DNA of 64,000 bases from Loxodes magnus (GCA_946699065.1 CAMPDV010000358.1:248001-312000); one strand, 5' to 3'; counted from the stretch's first letter, positions 23,620 to 36,159 are shown. The notes: generated by a model not told the origin, from the sequence alone. A program made the numbers and translations.

Positions 23620-25214
23620 CTTTCATAAAAAATCTTTAATCCTACATCCCTAACTCCTCTTCTTTATAGAGTAGATATTAAAAATAATTTAAGTGTAATA
23701 AATTTTTTATTTTTAAGTATAATTTATAAAAATGTTTTAGTTATACCTTCATATGTACAAAAGTTTAAGATATAACAAAAGAATATTATCTTTATAACTT
23801 AATTAAATAGCTTAATTTTAAATTTTATTTTAGATTTAACTTATTTATTATTTACAAGATTATATTAATTAATTCTGTCTCTTTAAAACTTTATTAATTA
23901 AGTTAAAAAATTGAAAGAAATATAAAATAAAACATATTTATTCTTTTAATCTTTTTTAAAATTTTATAACTAGAATTCGAAAATATTTGAATTAATACCA
24001 ATCTAAGCATTTCTTTTTTATAATGCATTTACCTTTATAAAAAATATATATATAATAAATTTATTTGATTGAATAAAAATAAAAGCTTTTTCTAACTTGT
24101 TTTTCTAGGAAGAAAAATAAGTTATATAGCAAATGCTATTTATATAAGAAATATTCTTAAATATGAATTAAAATCGCAAAGAAAATTCAATTTTATTTTT
24201 TATTTTTTAACATTAAGTTTTGAATAAACAGAATTAAAATATTAAACTTTTCAAAGATAATAATAAAGGCATAAAATAAATAAAAATTGGCCTTATATCC
24301 TTTAAATAAATAGATAGAGTATACTAAAATAGTTGATTTGATTATAATTGTAAAATATTATTACAATTTATTAATAAAGTTCAATTATATCTGAGTATAT
24401 AAACTCATAAATAATAAATAAAATAATTTTACTAAAGATAAACCAAATATAGCAATTATATTCAAATTAGAAATAAACAATAAACTTGAAAAAAATAAAA
24501 GTGATATATTTAAATTTATTCTTTAGTTAAATGGATATTTCTTGTAAAGAGAAAAAAAATGATATGGATCATAAAATTCTATTTTAAAATTATCCTTATT
24601 CTTATAAAGTGCTTATATACATAAAAGTTTTTGATTGTGAATTATTTTAAAAGTTTTATAAATATTAGATTTCTATTTAAAAAATATACACTAAAGAAAG
24701 ATTTAATAACTTAAAAAATATAATATTTTAATTTTTTAACTAAATAAACAATTAGCAATCATAGTTTGAATCATGATTTATCTAATTATAAAATTTAGCA
24801 AATATAAAATAAAAATTTATATATCAATAATTAATTATTTATTTGTTTTTCTGTGTAGCCAAAAAATAAAAAATATGATGTTTTAGAGTTAATTTATATT
24901 CAGATATTTTATTTCAAAAAATTAAATTAAATTTAATAAGTTATTTATAATCTTAACACTATTTTAATTAAATATCTTCGCTTTTTTCCTAAGTTAGATT
25001 TTAAGTTTAATCAGTCTAAATAAGAAGAGAACAAAATTGATTTTATTTTAAAAAGGATGAATTTATTGCTATTATATGAATTTTTTATTAATTATATGAA
25101 GAAGAAATCTTTGCATCCTATTATTTTTATTCTTTAAGATGTTTATATAAATATTATCAACTAATTTTGATTTTTTTATAAAACTAGTTCATTATGTATT
25201 AGCATTTTAATTTT
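23620..25214. other. 1.6-kb segment present only in copy A
   Basis: Copy B (near 44,840) joins the flanks directly. The interval is bounded by the same short word, TTTAATTTT, at 23,606-23,614 and 25,206-25,214. It is very A/T-rich, with no recognisable gene or terminal inverted repeat. It is either an insertion in A or a deletion in B between short direct repeats. Confidence 0.6.
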
Positions 25215-26109
25215 GATTTAATTCATCATTAACATCTATTTATTAATTAAAATTTTATTTAATCAACCAAATATAGAAATAATAGATTTTTGTAGTTATA
25301 AGATTAAAGATTGTAAAGAAATTAATTTTTTAATTATTTTAATGCTACTATAATTTGAAAAATTGAGCTTCTCTTTAGATATTCTCTTTTAAATAGGTTA
25401 TTTAGATTAGATTATTTTATTCCATTCAGTTGATATACTTTTTAAACGAGAATAAATTGAGAATTTAAAAATCTATTATATAAAAACGGAATTAATACTT
25501 CTATTATCTAAATTTCTCAATTAAAAATAAAGGAAGAGTTCTTTAAAATAGAAAATAATAAAAACTATTTTTATTTTTTTAATGATAAACAAGCTTGAAA
25601 ATCATAAGCATGTAAATTGTGTTCTGTTTTTCTTTAAAATTTTTAATCTTAAAGATTATTAGTAAGTTTTTCAAATATGATTTTCCATCTATTTTTCAGT
25701 TAAAAGTTTTATTTTTATGCAAATTAAATTCTTAGAGTATTTTTGTCTACGTAAATAATTTTTGTTTATTAGTAAAAAATCCATTTTTAATTTATTTTGG
25801 TAACTAGAATCGAAAAAATTTAATAATTAAAATGTTTGATATTCTAAATTATGATGTAACGTGCCTTAGTTGGTTTGATTTTTGTATGTCTTTACAATAA
25901 ATTCTAAATATTAGGCTTTTTATTATCTGAATTGAGTAAAATTAAAAATTTCATTTATTTAAAGTTCTATTTTATGTATAATTTTATTGATGTTGTAAAG
26001 TCTGAATGAATAAATATACTCAACCAATTTATAAGCTACAAGGATTAAAGAAAAAACTAAAAGGAGATATTTATAAAAAAGATAAATATAATTTAAAAAA
26101 GTTAGTTGG

Positions 26110-26857
26110 TCAAAAATAATTGTCTAGAATTATCTTCATAAAAAAAAACACGACTATGAATAAAATATAAATCACTGTGCTGACTATTTATTTCCTTTGC
26201 TTTATTTAATTTTTTATAATGTTACTCTTATCTTCGTTGGTTTTTAAAGATAGCTTATTTTATTTTTGCCATAGAATATTTTACAACTTTCTAAAGTCGT
26301 CTATTTTTACTTTCCTAGATGTATGACTTTTAGTTACAGAAGAAAATTTTTGCTATTATAATCTTGTGATATTTTTTTAATTCTGAAGAGTTAATTCATA
26401 AAGATTAGAGAACTTACTTCTTAAGAGTGAACTCAAAATAGTTTTTTCTCTAATTAACCCTTTGCCAATTTATCCTTAATTTCTAGGTTTACTAAGTGTA
26501 TCTCTATCGACTTTTATCTGATTTTTGAAACTTTGTGTCTTTTACATTAAATTATTAAAGTTGGTCGAAAATTTGTAATGAGTCGTTTTAGGTGTTCTGC
26601 CGGAGTATTTTTTGAAAAGTTAATTCTTTTTAACTTCTAAATAAGAAGAACTCGAAAAATCATTAGCGTTATCCTTAAGAGTTAATTGCTCTATACTCGA
26701 ACAACTTATAACCCTTTATTAGTCAAACTATGAGTTATTTTATGTTTCATCTTTATGCCCAAGCAAATTCATGAACTTATATCCATTTGAAAGCACTTTA
26801 TTTATTTTATCCTCCTTGGTTTCTTTTTATATCTGCTCTTCTACAATCGTCTCCATT
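26110..26857 (-). pseudogene. Tail-anchored membrane protein, copy A (start frameshifted)
   Basis: From 26820 to TGA 26112-26110 there are 236 sense codons with no break. The natural ATG (26857) is put out of frame by one extra T in a run (four here, three in copy B at 46.8 kb). Relative to B, the rest of the coding region differs only by substitutions (roughly two-thirds of residues identical) and two single-codon indels, while flanking DNA has irregular indels. That pattern marks past selection on a protein. The body is polar and Ser/Lys/Gln-rich with Lys-Tyr-Ser-Gly-Arg-Thr-Pro-Lys. The last 25 residues are a hydrophobic helix (Val-Ile-Tyr-Ile-Leu-Phe-Ile-Val-Val) ending Asp-Asn-Tyr-Phe, so a C-terminal anchor facing the cytosol is likely. 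SNARE-like topology, but no SNARE motif assigned. A start further in would still give a protein. Confidence 0.7.
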
Positions 26858-29800
26858 TTAATTATAGATTTCTTTAGAAACGAGCTTAAATAATTATGGC
26901 AATGTTGAATAAAACTTTTAATTTTTGAAAATATGCAGGTATTTAAATCCCTCAAAACTAAATAAAAGGATGCTATTTACATTCATTTTATAATTTTAAA
27001 TTCCTCTTAATTTTATGTTTCATTTAGAAATTTTATTTGCACTTAATTTAATTTTGTTATATTTTAGATACTTAATGAAAAGCAATATTAAAAATATAAT
27101 CTAAAACATTAATACTCTTTAAATTTATCTAAATAAAATAAATCAGTTAGTTAAAAAGTATTTCATTTAAAAATAACAGAAGAAATTATAAGGATAAATT
27201 TTCCTAATAAATATGGTTATTTTATATTTATTTGAATCTAATACTCAAAAATACATATTTGAAACTATGTTTGAATTAATAGCAGAATCTAAACTAAATA
27301 AGTATCTGATACCTTTTTAAGTAAAATCAAGCTTAATTAATAAATTCCTAAACATAAGAAAAACAAAAAACACTTGAGCGAAAATTAATATATTAATAAA
27401 TTGTCTTTATTTGAAGGTAATTTAGCCTAGAATTAAAAATACTATATCTATAATTAAGATATATATCTAGTTATTTTCATAAATTAAATTATTTAGAAAT
27501 TTCTATTTTAAGAGACTAAATTTTATTTGCTTATTTAATGTTTAAACTAAGATATATTAAAACCCTCATATTCTATCTTTTTATTACATATAGACCTTTA
27601 TTTAAAACTTTATAGTGAATATTAGCAAACATTTAGCAAATTCGTTTCTTTAATTTACATACATTTGGTCTTTAGATTTTTCTAATTTATGTGAGTCTTA
27701 TATTATCAATCTGGTAAAGTGATAAATCTCCTTTTTAAGAAATATTTAATTTTAGTGTAGATAAGCATTTTAAGAATAAATATAAAATAAAAAGAAAAAT
27801 TAATTTTATTTAAAATCTTCATAAATTTTTGATTTATGGCAGCAAGAAAACCTTTACTAAAACTTAAACTAAATTTTATAAAAAATAATTAAAACAAAAG
27901 AAAAGGATTAAGCAAATTTAATAAATCTTATGTAACTTATGTAAAAATTATGTAAAACTTAGTCTATTTATTGTATTAGTATAATTTGCTTATAATTTGC
28001 ACTGAAGCATTCTTATGAAATAAAGTTAAATTTTTATTTATAAATGAAAAAATCCTTTGATGTATATTTTCTTAATGTAAAAGAATTAAAATCTTGATAT
28101 GCTAGTAGCTAGTATATTTATGTTTAATGCTTTTATTATAATTCATATACAATTTATATGAAAGATTAACATGATGAGATTAGGTAGCTTCATTTAATAT
28201 TTGCAATAGTCTAATTTATAACTATTGTAATTAACAATAAACACATTAAGTTTTATCCTTTTATTTCCTGAGAATAATAATAATATATTCTTAGTTTAAA
28301 ATTTCTAGATACAATTATTTCTAAATTAAAAGATTGTATAATCAATCCTTTAAATAATAATTTAAGCATTACATTAAGTTTAGATAAAATAAATTTTAAA
28401 TAGAATCTATATACTTAATTTATTCTTAAATCATTTTAGGAGGAATAAATCTAAATAATTAATACTAAAGACAAGAATTAAGAAAATATGACATAGCTAA
28501 GTAAATTTAGTGAAATAACTATTAAAATAAATTTTAGTGAGAAAGAGACTGATATTTTACTCATAGAAATTAAAATATTTTATTTTATTTATCTAACTAA
28601 ATTTAATTTAATTTAATTTAATTACTTTTCATAATTTTAGTTTCTATTTCGTTTTATCAACGAAAATAAATCTTAAAAATATTTAAATTCTTATAATTTT
28701 ATTTATTAAAGTTCTATCTTTTCGAAATCTCAGTCATAATAAAGTGATAAAAAATCAAAAAGATAAAACTTTAAATTTAAAATTTTTTAGCAATTAAGAA
28801 ATTAGAATTGATAATATTATACAATATCTAGCTGAAATATTGTCTGACTTAAATTAAATATTAAAACTACTGATAAGTTATTAATATCTATTTTTATTAT
28901 CTTAAATTTAGTCTTATAAAATATTAATTCATAGAAATTAAATCTCTTTATTTTATTTATAATTTATTAAAATACATACCAAAAAAATAAAATTTTAGTT
29001 CTTAAGTTGTAAAGAAGGAAAATATAAAATGTACATTCTTTTCGAAATATTAGTGTGACTAAATAATTTAAAAAATATAATTTTTGCCCATCTAAAGATA
29101 AATATTTTCAAATGTATTAAATGATTCTTCTAGTAAAAATTTACTAAGCAAAAATAATAATTATATCTCTTATAGAATTAATTAAATACAATTTTTAATT
29201 TAGAACTTTTGTGCATAGCAATAAATCTAATTAGGATTTATATCATTTTAGGTAATTCATTCGAACTTATTAATTATAAAATTATATATATTTTAGAATG
29301 AGGAACAATTATAAGGTATAATTAATGTTAATTTACGCTTTTTACTAAAAAGTCTAATAAAATAATTAAAATTTATATAACTATAAAACTAGATAATTAT
29401 ATAATTTTTAACTAAAATGTTATATTAGAATAATAATTACAATAAATTTTCCTTTACTAAATATAAAACATTATATTAAATCAATTATATATAACTTAAT
29501 AAATTAATAGTAAACTTAAACAAATTTTAGAAAAGTTTATTAATAGATAGGTTGATGAGCTAGCAAATAAGTATATCCTGATATAAGAATTTATTAATAA
29601 ATTCTAATTTTAAGGAATCAATAAATAAAATAAAATGTATTCATTTTCATAAATAGAATAAATTAATTTAAATTTAAAATTTTATTTTTGTGCAAATATT
29701 ATAAAAAGATGATGCAAAATTTAAAAATTCATTTAAAATCTACTTTTTAAGATATATGAATATAGAAATAATAGCTTAGAATATATATCTCAAATGTAAT

Positions 29801-29980
29801 TTAAGCTGAGGCTTCCATTTGAATATTTTATGATAAAATAATAATATAAATTAGAATTTAGAATAGCTTATGTTTCAAAAATATAACATTTTTATTTAAT
29901 AAAATACTCAAACTTTTGCTATTATTAAATTTAATTATCTATCATATATAATACTTAATATGCTATAAACATATTTCATA

Positions 29981-29992
29981 TTTAGACTAACA
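29981..29992. repeat. Target-site duplication of the 30-kb gag retroposon, copy 1
   Basis: TTTAGACTAACA, repeated at 30830-30841. Two more bases may belong to it, but they are ambiguous with the TTA tail. Copy B keeps the single site at about 49,671-49,682. Confidence 0.9.
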
Positions 29993-30829
29993 GGAAAAAA
30001 AAATGGATTAATCTCTTCGACTCTCAAAGAATTAACTTAAAAACCTAAAGAGAAAAGCGGTAAAAGAAATTTAGAAAAAACAATAGCAACGAGAGGAGTC
30101 AAGTTCGTCATCAGAAGGTAAAGTGATGGTAGGATCTATAGAGATAAGATAACCTAAGAACGAATCTGATCAAAAACTTTAAATTTAACTAGATCAAATG
30201 TAAAAATTAATTTAAAAGTATGAAGAAATAGCTTATAACTAAGGAGAAAAAATAAGGGAATTAATGAATAGCATAGAGGATTAAAACAACGAATTATTAA
30301 TACTCAGAAGACAGCTCATTCAAAGCAATTTGATAACGGAAGAACAACTCTGAACTTAGTCACAATAAAACTTTAAATATGACACGAAAATGGAAATAGA
30401 AAAAATACCAATAGAATTAAAAACAGAATTGAATCCAGAAAAAGAAATGATTGCTACAAGTTTCATTAAAAGATTAGAAAATATAGAAAATAAATTATCA
30501 TAAAAAAGAACGAAATAAAGACAATAATACAAACTTTGTTGATGTTGCAAATCAAATCAACATATTTTAAAAAACTGTTGATAATGAAAGAAAATAAACG
30601 AATAAGAGCAGAAAAGAACATGGAGACAACTCAATAAACTATGAATAACTCCAACAGGAATCTACAAATAAAAGCTTTTTGCAAGACCACTTGAACGGTT
30701 ACAGTGGTAACCTTCCACTTAATAAAAAGGTCGTGGATCACACCCACGTTAAAAAAACTGTCCGCAGGAACTGGTTGGAATTCCAGAGAATGCAAAACTC
30801 TACTAACTTTAAGTATATTATTATTATTA
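29993..30829 (+). mobile_element. Gag-only retroposon inserted in copy A
   Basis: The 837-bp insertion is absent from the duplicated segment at 49.67 kb and is flanked by a 12-14 bp target-site duplication. It starts ten bases before its ATG and ends in ATTATTATTATT. The 3' part (30,690-30,800) is GC-rich with hairpins such as CTGG ... CCAG near 30,762. Together these features show target-primed retroposition after the segmental duplication. Confidence 0.85.
30003..30629 (+). pseudogene. Gag-like zinc-knuckle protein with TGA at Trp positions
   Basis: ATG 30003 opens 116 codons to TGA 30351-30353. The same frame then continues to the knuckle without any frameshift. Residues 20-45 are basic and Ser-rich. 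A coiled-coil-like stretch follows, and a Met-Glu-Ile-Glu motif at about 30,394 corresponds to Asp-Pro-Met-Asp-Ile-Glu of the other copies. The knuckle at 30,537-30,578 has the CCHC spacing (Cys, Cys, His, Cys), but the codon that is Trp in the 33- and 52-kb copies is TGA (30540-30542). The codon after the last Cys, Trp in the 52-kb copy, is TGA too (30579-30581). Either G-to-A decay or UGA read as an amino acid. Confidence 0.7.
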
Positions 30830-30841
30830 TTTAGACTAACA
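30830..30841. repeat. Target-site duplication of the 30-kb gag retroposon, copy 2
   Basis: Exact partner of 29981-29992, directly after the TTA tail. Confidence 0.9.
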
Positions 30842-32852
30842 AAATTTCAAAGTCTTTTATAAATCGTTTTTAGTATTAAAGGACATACCTAAAAATTTTT
30901 TTTAAATTTAATCTCATTTAGCATTCATGCTTTTTAGAAGTTTTGTAGCTTATTTAGAAAAAATTTAAATAATGAACGGAAATTTTAAAATAAACTAAGA
31001 CAATTAATCTTAAATAATTTATTTTTTATGAGGTTTAAAGTTTTAGAATGATTAAAGCTTATAAATTTCTAGTATTTTAAATATTTTATTATTCTTTTAG
31101 TTATATATATAAATTAGTAAATTTACTATTATTAATATCCCCAAATTTAATTAAACTATTTCCCAACTTAATTCTTATCTGTTACTCTAGCAATACTTTT
31201 CTATCTATAAAAATTTGAGAATTAAGGTTTAAGTTTTTAATTTAGAAAGCAATATCACTAAAGCAAATTAAAATAAATATAATAAAAATATAAATGTTAT
31301 TGATTATTCTTTAATTTAGAAAATATATATAACTATTCTCTTTATTTATTTTAAATATATTATAGTTCTAGCTATTTTAAGCATATAATTCATCTAGATC
31401 TATACTTGCTTATAAAAGTAACTTAATTATAGTCTCTAAAAAATATTTTTATTTTACATTTATTAAATTAATAAGCAGGATGATTTAAAAGTATTTAATG
31501 GAAAACATTTAATTCGAAGTGAAGGATTTAAAATATAAATCGTATCATCTTTTAACTAAAAACAGAAACTTATAAAAGAAAAATAATTTTCTTAAATAAA
31601 TGATGCTAATGATATAATAATCATAAACTTAAAATTAATTAAAATTAAATACAATACAATAAATAGATGGTTTCACATATATTATAACTATAATAAACAA
31701 AAGAAATTAGATTAAAATATATAAGATTGTTTTAATTAAATTTAAAGATTCATATTTCTAATTATTTATTAAAGAATTAATGAAATAACCTAAATATTTA
31801 GTTTCTTAAGCAAAAATGAGATTTTAATTTAGTATTTTCTACAATTAACTAAATAAAAAATAGAGTTTATAGATAATTAAATCAAACTTGCTTTATATTT
31901 TTAAAATTGGGATATAATTAATATACTTAAATAAATGATTTTAACAATAATTTTTATTAAATCAAAATATAAAAATGAGTACAATCATAATCCTAATAAA
32001 TTACAAGCTTGAAAATATTGGAAATAAATTAATTAAATTTAATAAAAATTTATTTCATTAAAACAAATATTAAATAGTTAGAGTTATATATAAAGTATAT
32101 GATTGTTTAAGAAATTATATAAATGTTTATCAATCAACAAAAATTTCATTAGCGCTAGAGCCCTCTAATGTAATATATAAATACCCTATATTTTTAGAGA
32201 AAAGGAAATTATTTAATTTGTTTCTGCTTTTTGTATTCTTTCATTGCTTTCTTGCTTCTATTAACGAATAAATTTTAGAATTTAATATAAAAAAATTAAG
32301 AATTTTATAAAATACATCTGTTAAAGAGAGCAGAGTCAAGATACCGACTATAGTAAAGCATTATTAATAATAATATCGTTTTTTTATTTAAAATTCACCT
32401 AAAACTTAAAAATAAAAAGCTCTTGTTTATTTTTCTATTATTTTACTATATCCTTCTTGGTATTGCTAGTTTTATCCAAACTATAATGAAATATTTAAGT
32501 TATTAATTAACTTTTATATTTTATAATATTTGATAAACTTAATTAAAAATAAATCATTTATGCATAAATATAGCCTTAGTAGAATGATTATAACTTAATA
32601 GCATTTAAATAATATTATTTTGTATGGATTTAGTTAATAATTTAAGGTAAAGATAAGACATAATCTTTTATTTTCAAATATAAATTCTACTATGTTTAAA
32701 AACAAATTGTACTGATACTTCCTTAAAATTATAAAGACTCATTAAAATATATTATAATTATTTCTCAAAAATCACTTTTTTTCCTATCTCTTTTTAGTTA
32801 AATGTGTTTGATATCAGTTGTTTCCAAAACTTTTAATATATTAGATTAAAAA

Positions 32853-33362
32853 ATGGAAAATTTCTTGCAAAAAGTCTCTTCTAAAGAGGATCCATCCCAA
32901 TCAAATTACGATCAGCATAACTTACTCCAAGAACTCAAAATTATGCAAATGGAGAATTTTAAACTTTTAAGAAACGTATAAGAGCTAGAAGGAAAAATTT
33001 TATGCCTAGCGTCTAACATATAAATTCTAAAAAATGAAAATTTCTAAACAGACAATCTGAGAATTGAACAAATGGAAGTCAAATTCAATTAATTAGCGGA
33101 ATTGACTGAAAGCTTATTTCTAAAAAATACAAAAACAAATGATCCCATGGATCTGGAACCGAATCTAGAACCAGCAAAAATTCCGATGGTTAAGAATAGA
33201 AAATAATGCTGGTATTGCAGGAAATATGGTCATATTTTAAGATAATTCAAAAATTATTATAAAAATAAAAACTTGAAAGCTTTAACCTATGGAGATCCAT
33301 AAGCAAACCATAATGCACTCTAGAAAGCTTAATATACAGAAAAAGATGTACACATGGAATGA
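32853..33362 (+). CDS. Gag-like zinc-knuckle protein, 169 aa
   Basis: Open from ATG 32853 to TGA 33360-33362. Residues 25-90 form a Leu/Glu/Asn-rich coiled coil. Residues 85-91 are Thr-Glu-Ser-Leu-Phe-Leu-Lys, identical to the 52-kb copy. Residues 97-102 are Asp-Pro-Met-Asp-Leu-Glu. The knuckle at residues 119-132 reads Cys-Trp-Tyr-Cys ... Gly-His, but the last Cys is Phe (TTC), so zinc binding is probably lost. After the TGA the same frame stays open through the 3' hairpin for more than 70 codons, which suggests that the ancestral protein was longer. The N-terminus lacks the Lys-Lys-Gly-Phe motif and defines a second subfamily together with the 4.4-kb copy. Confidence 0.7.
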
Positions 33363-33544
33363 AATCTTGAAGGACATCGCATTAGCTTAACAAAGAAGAA
33401 ATTTTAATATGATTGGAATGGAACTCGATTGATGCAAGATACCTTTTATTAAAAAGGGTTAAAAGAGTAATGGAAGATATACTTTAAGAAGAAGATCCAG
33501 AAGAAACCTGGAAATGGATTATACTTAAAACAATTTTAAACTTC

Positions 33545-33605
33545 AGTGATGAACCTTATTGATAGGTTGAATCACTATAATTAATTATTAATTATTATTA
33601 TTATA
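33545..33605 (+). other. AGTGA...TCACT 3' hairpin and TTA tail
   Basis: AGTGAT pairs with ATCACT, and ACCT with AGGT nearer the loop. TAATTAATTATTAATTATTATTATTAT follows with interruptions. Same design as 52,748-52,802. Confidence 0.75.
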
Positions 33606-34122
33606 TAAATTTATTTCGTAAAAGAAATATTTCAGCAATATCAAAAGATCTTTCATCATCCAACATATAATTGTAACTGAGTGATAATCGGAGGAGTTAA
33701 AATAGAATCTAAAATTATATAATAAAGCAATTTTATAACTAAATTAGTCTATTAAATCTATTATCATATTTAACTATTTTAAAATTCTTTAATTATTAAA
33801 AAAATAATCATTATCACTTTTCCTTTACTTTAATGTAATTATTATTTCAGAAAGCAGAAATGATTCATAAAGTATTTAAGAGTATCTAAATAAATAAAAT
33901 AACTAATAAATTTAAGTAAGAGTAAAAAGAAATACTTTAGGATTACTATAAAATAATTATTTATCTATACCTTTTAATTAAAATTAGGATATTTATGTTT
34001 ATATAAAAAAGAATAGAAAAATAAACTATTTTTTGGTTACAACTAAAATAAGCTTTAATTAGTTTTTTCTATTTATTAAATTTAATTATTTAAAAAAATG
34101 CGATAATACTAAGAAAATAATT

Positions 34123-34960
34123 TATGTGTGAAGAAAGCTTATAAGCTGCTATTAACTTAAACTCTTTTCATTCTAGTTAAAAACCATCGACAAAATAAAG
34201 TATTAGGAATATTTTTTGGGAATGTCTATAAATAAAACATAGAAAATATTTATTAAAGTTTGAAAAAATAATTTGAAAGTAAATGAACTAACTTATCAAG
34301 AACTTTAACTAAATTGAGAGTGCTAAACTTAAATGGAAAATTTAAAAAATTATAATCTAAAATAGATTCATAGGCTTATATGCTTCCAAATCCTATGCAA
34401 AATTTAATATCATACCTTAGTTCGGATTTTTGAAATTTAATTAATAAATTTGTATAGCAGATGGAATTTCAGAATAGAAGTAATTTAATAAAATCCAAGA
34501 GTGATTGAGAGTAAGCACTAACAAGCATGTATTAAATTTAATAAAAAATAAAAATATTTAATAGTGAAAATACCTAAATGCTTAAAGAAGCTTATACTAA
34601 TTTATAAGTTCCAGGTAGTATTACTATTGTATATTTCTAAATGCCTAGTTCAACTCTGCATTTACCTGGATAGGAGATTCTTAAGAAATAATTTTAAATA
34701 AAAATAGAATAAGCTGATTATATGAAGAATTATAATAAACTTAAATTGATTAATATGAAATAAATAAACCTTGCTAGCTAAATATTTGGCCTAATTAAGA
34801 ATATATAATCAATATATAAAATAAACAATTAGCAAATTAATTCAGGAGCATGATATAATCAGGAATTAAAATAAAATTAGCATAATCTTAGAATATTAAA
34901 TACTTATAAATAAAAAGTTAGATAGAAAATTTGATTCTTTTTTGTTCTGATAATTTTTCA
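34123..34960 (+). pseudogene. Possible decayed gene, unknown family
   Basis: ATG 34123 opens 51 codons, then coding-like text continues in shifted frames. Examples are Tyr-Met-Leu-Pro-Asn-Pro-Met-Gln-Asn-Leu near 34,380 and Gln-Val-Pro-Gly-Ser-Ile-Thr-Ile-Val near 34,610, with three TGA in one long frame. Composition suggests a former protein, but no motif or paralogue supports it. Confidence 0.3.
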
Positions 34961-35199
34961 ATAATATTTAAATCTAAAAAAGATTAGAAATTATCAATAA
35001 TTAAAACTATTTTAAATTTTCAAAGCACTCTCTAAAAGATATAAAAAGAAGAACGAAAACTATCATAATCAAAAAGTTATTTAAGCCTTTTTCAATTGAA
35101 GTATTTAAATAAGGAATCAAAATAACTACATAAGACGAAAGTAATTTAATTTTTACTAAAATAAATAACAATTTATTATAGCAATCTTTTCATAAATAG

Positions 35200-35214
35200 T
35201 GTTTAATTAGTTAA
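35200..35214. repeat. Target-site duplication of the 35-kb gag retroposon, copy 1
   Basis: TGTTTAATTAGTTAA, exactly repeated at 36160-36174. Confidence 0.9.
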
Positions 35215-36159
35215 ATTAAAATTATTAAAAAGTTTAAATTGGAGTTTAGTGAACTTGGAGGACTTTCAACCTCGTGTTCACAGGACCAGTTTGATAACCT
35301 GGCTGGAACCAGCTCCCTTCAGGACTCTTTCTTCAGTCGCCTTGGATTGTATACCACTTCGGTTTGTAGATTTGACCTCCTGACGGATAAAATTAGTTAC
35401 AGAATTCTCGTCTAATCTTATCCTAATATTAGTCTATTATTTTTCTTATTATTTTCTATTCCAGTATTATTATTTAATTAATTTCAATTTCTAGCATTGT
35501 CTATATTTATGTTCCAGTTTGTTTGCATACAAAACATCTTGGTTTATTCCTAATTCATTTCTTGTCTTGACTCCTCGGTAGATTAATAGCTCCTTCTATG
35601 TCCATTGGATCTTGAATTATCTTAACTTTGAATTCCTACTACTGTTGCTACTTGCTGTTCTCTCCAAGCACAGTTGTTCTCTGCTGCAGCAATCCAATTT
35701 CCGTGAAGAAAGTGTTTTGCTCTCGATCGTAGACTTCCCAGAAGCTTTCTTTCCATTCCTTGAGCTCAGTAACTTGATTTTTTAGAGCTCTATTTTCTAA
35801 TCGTAGCTTCTTTACTTCCTCCTTCAGGTCAGAGAATGCGACTAAAATTTATGCCTGTTCTTCCTGGAACTGTGGCATCGCAAACTCTCGCACGGCTGCT
35901 GCTTCTTGCGTCTCCAGCACTTTTCTAGGTCCTTCCTCTTCAGTTGGTGTCATCGAGGTAGCCTTTTGGCGCTTTTGTCCCATCTTTTAGGTTGGCCTGG
36001 AAGTTCCTAGTTGAGTCTATTATTCTTGAAGGTTTTGAGAAGAAGATTATTTCTAGGAAGAAGACGTGTTAGTTAGAGATGAGGGTTCTTACTTTCTCTC
36101 CCCCTTTTAGGAGGTGGTATAAAAGCCTTTCTTAAACCCTTCTACCATTTTATTATTTT
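35215..36159 (-). mobile_element. Gag-only retroposon with GC-rich 3' region
   Basis: Element of 945 bp between perfect 15-bp direct repeats. Eleven bases of leader precede the ATG. The 3' region (35,240-35,400) is GC-rich and foldable, for example GCTGG-TT-CCAGC near 35,305. The 30-kb element has comparable CTGG ... CCAG structures at the same place. Base composition is far richer in G and C than the surroundings, which suggests a fairly young insertion. Confidence 0.85.
35555..36148 (-). pseudogene. Gag-like zinc-knuckle protein, 197 aa before a TGA
   Basis: ATG 36148 is followed by Val-Glu-Gly-Phe-Lys-Lys-Gly-Phe-Tyr-Thr-Thr-Ser, the shared N-terminus. The frame stays open for 197 codons to TGA 35557-35555. 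Residues 55-100 are Lys/Glu-rich and residues 110-165 a coiled coil. Asp-Pro-Met-Asp-Ile-Glu lies near residue 180. Past the TGA the same frame reaches Cys-Phe-Val-Cys-Lys-Gln-Thr-Gly. One extra A then shifts the frame; the His-Lys-Tyr-Arg-Gln-Cys that would finish the knuckle lies in the next frame. One stop and one indel separate this copy from an intact Gag. Confidence 0.75.

Larger units (their letters stand above)
32842..33605 (+). mobile_element. Gag-only retroposon, second insertion in copy A
   Basis: Absent from copy B, where the flanks join near 51,590. A leader of about 11 bases precedes the ATG. The 3' end has the AGTGAT ... ATCACT hairpin (33,545-33,576) and a tail of TTA repeats. 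The target-site duplication is short or blurred (ATATA on both sides), so the ends are good to a few bases only. Confidence 0.75.
22621..33834 (+). repeat. Segmental duplication, copy A (direct repeat of 43.81-51.82 kb)
   Basis: Collinear alignment with 43,812-51,821 runs from ATAAATAAAGATG at the left to TTCCTTTACTTTAAT at the right. Copy A is longer because of two gag retroposons (29,993-30,829 and about 32,842-33,605) and a 1.6-kb segment (23,620-25,214) absent from B. Point differences and small indels are spread throughout, so the duplication is not recent. It carries the tail-anchored protein gene. Confidence 0.85.

Noticed and set aside
32151..32172. CATTAG ... CTAATG hairpin around GCGCTAGAGCC
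   Set aside because: The duplicate at about 50,910 does not keep the pairing, so it is not a conserved structure.
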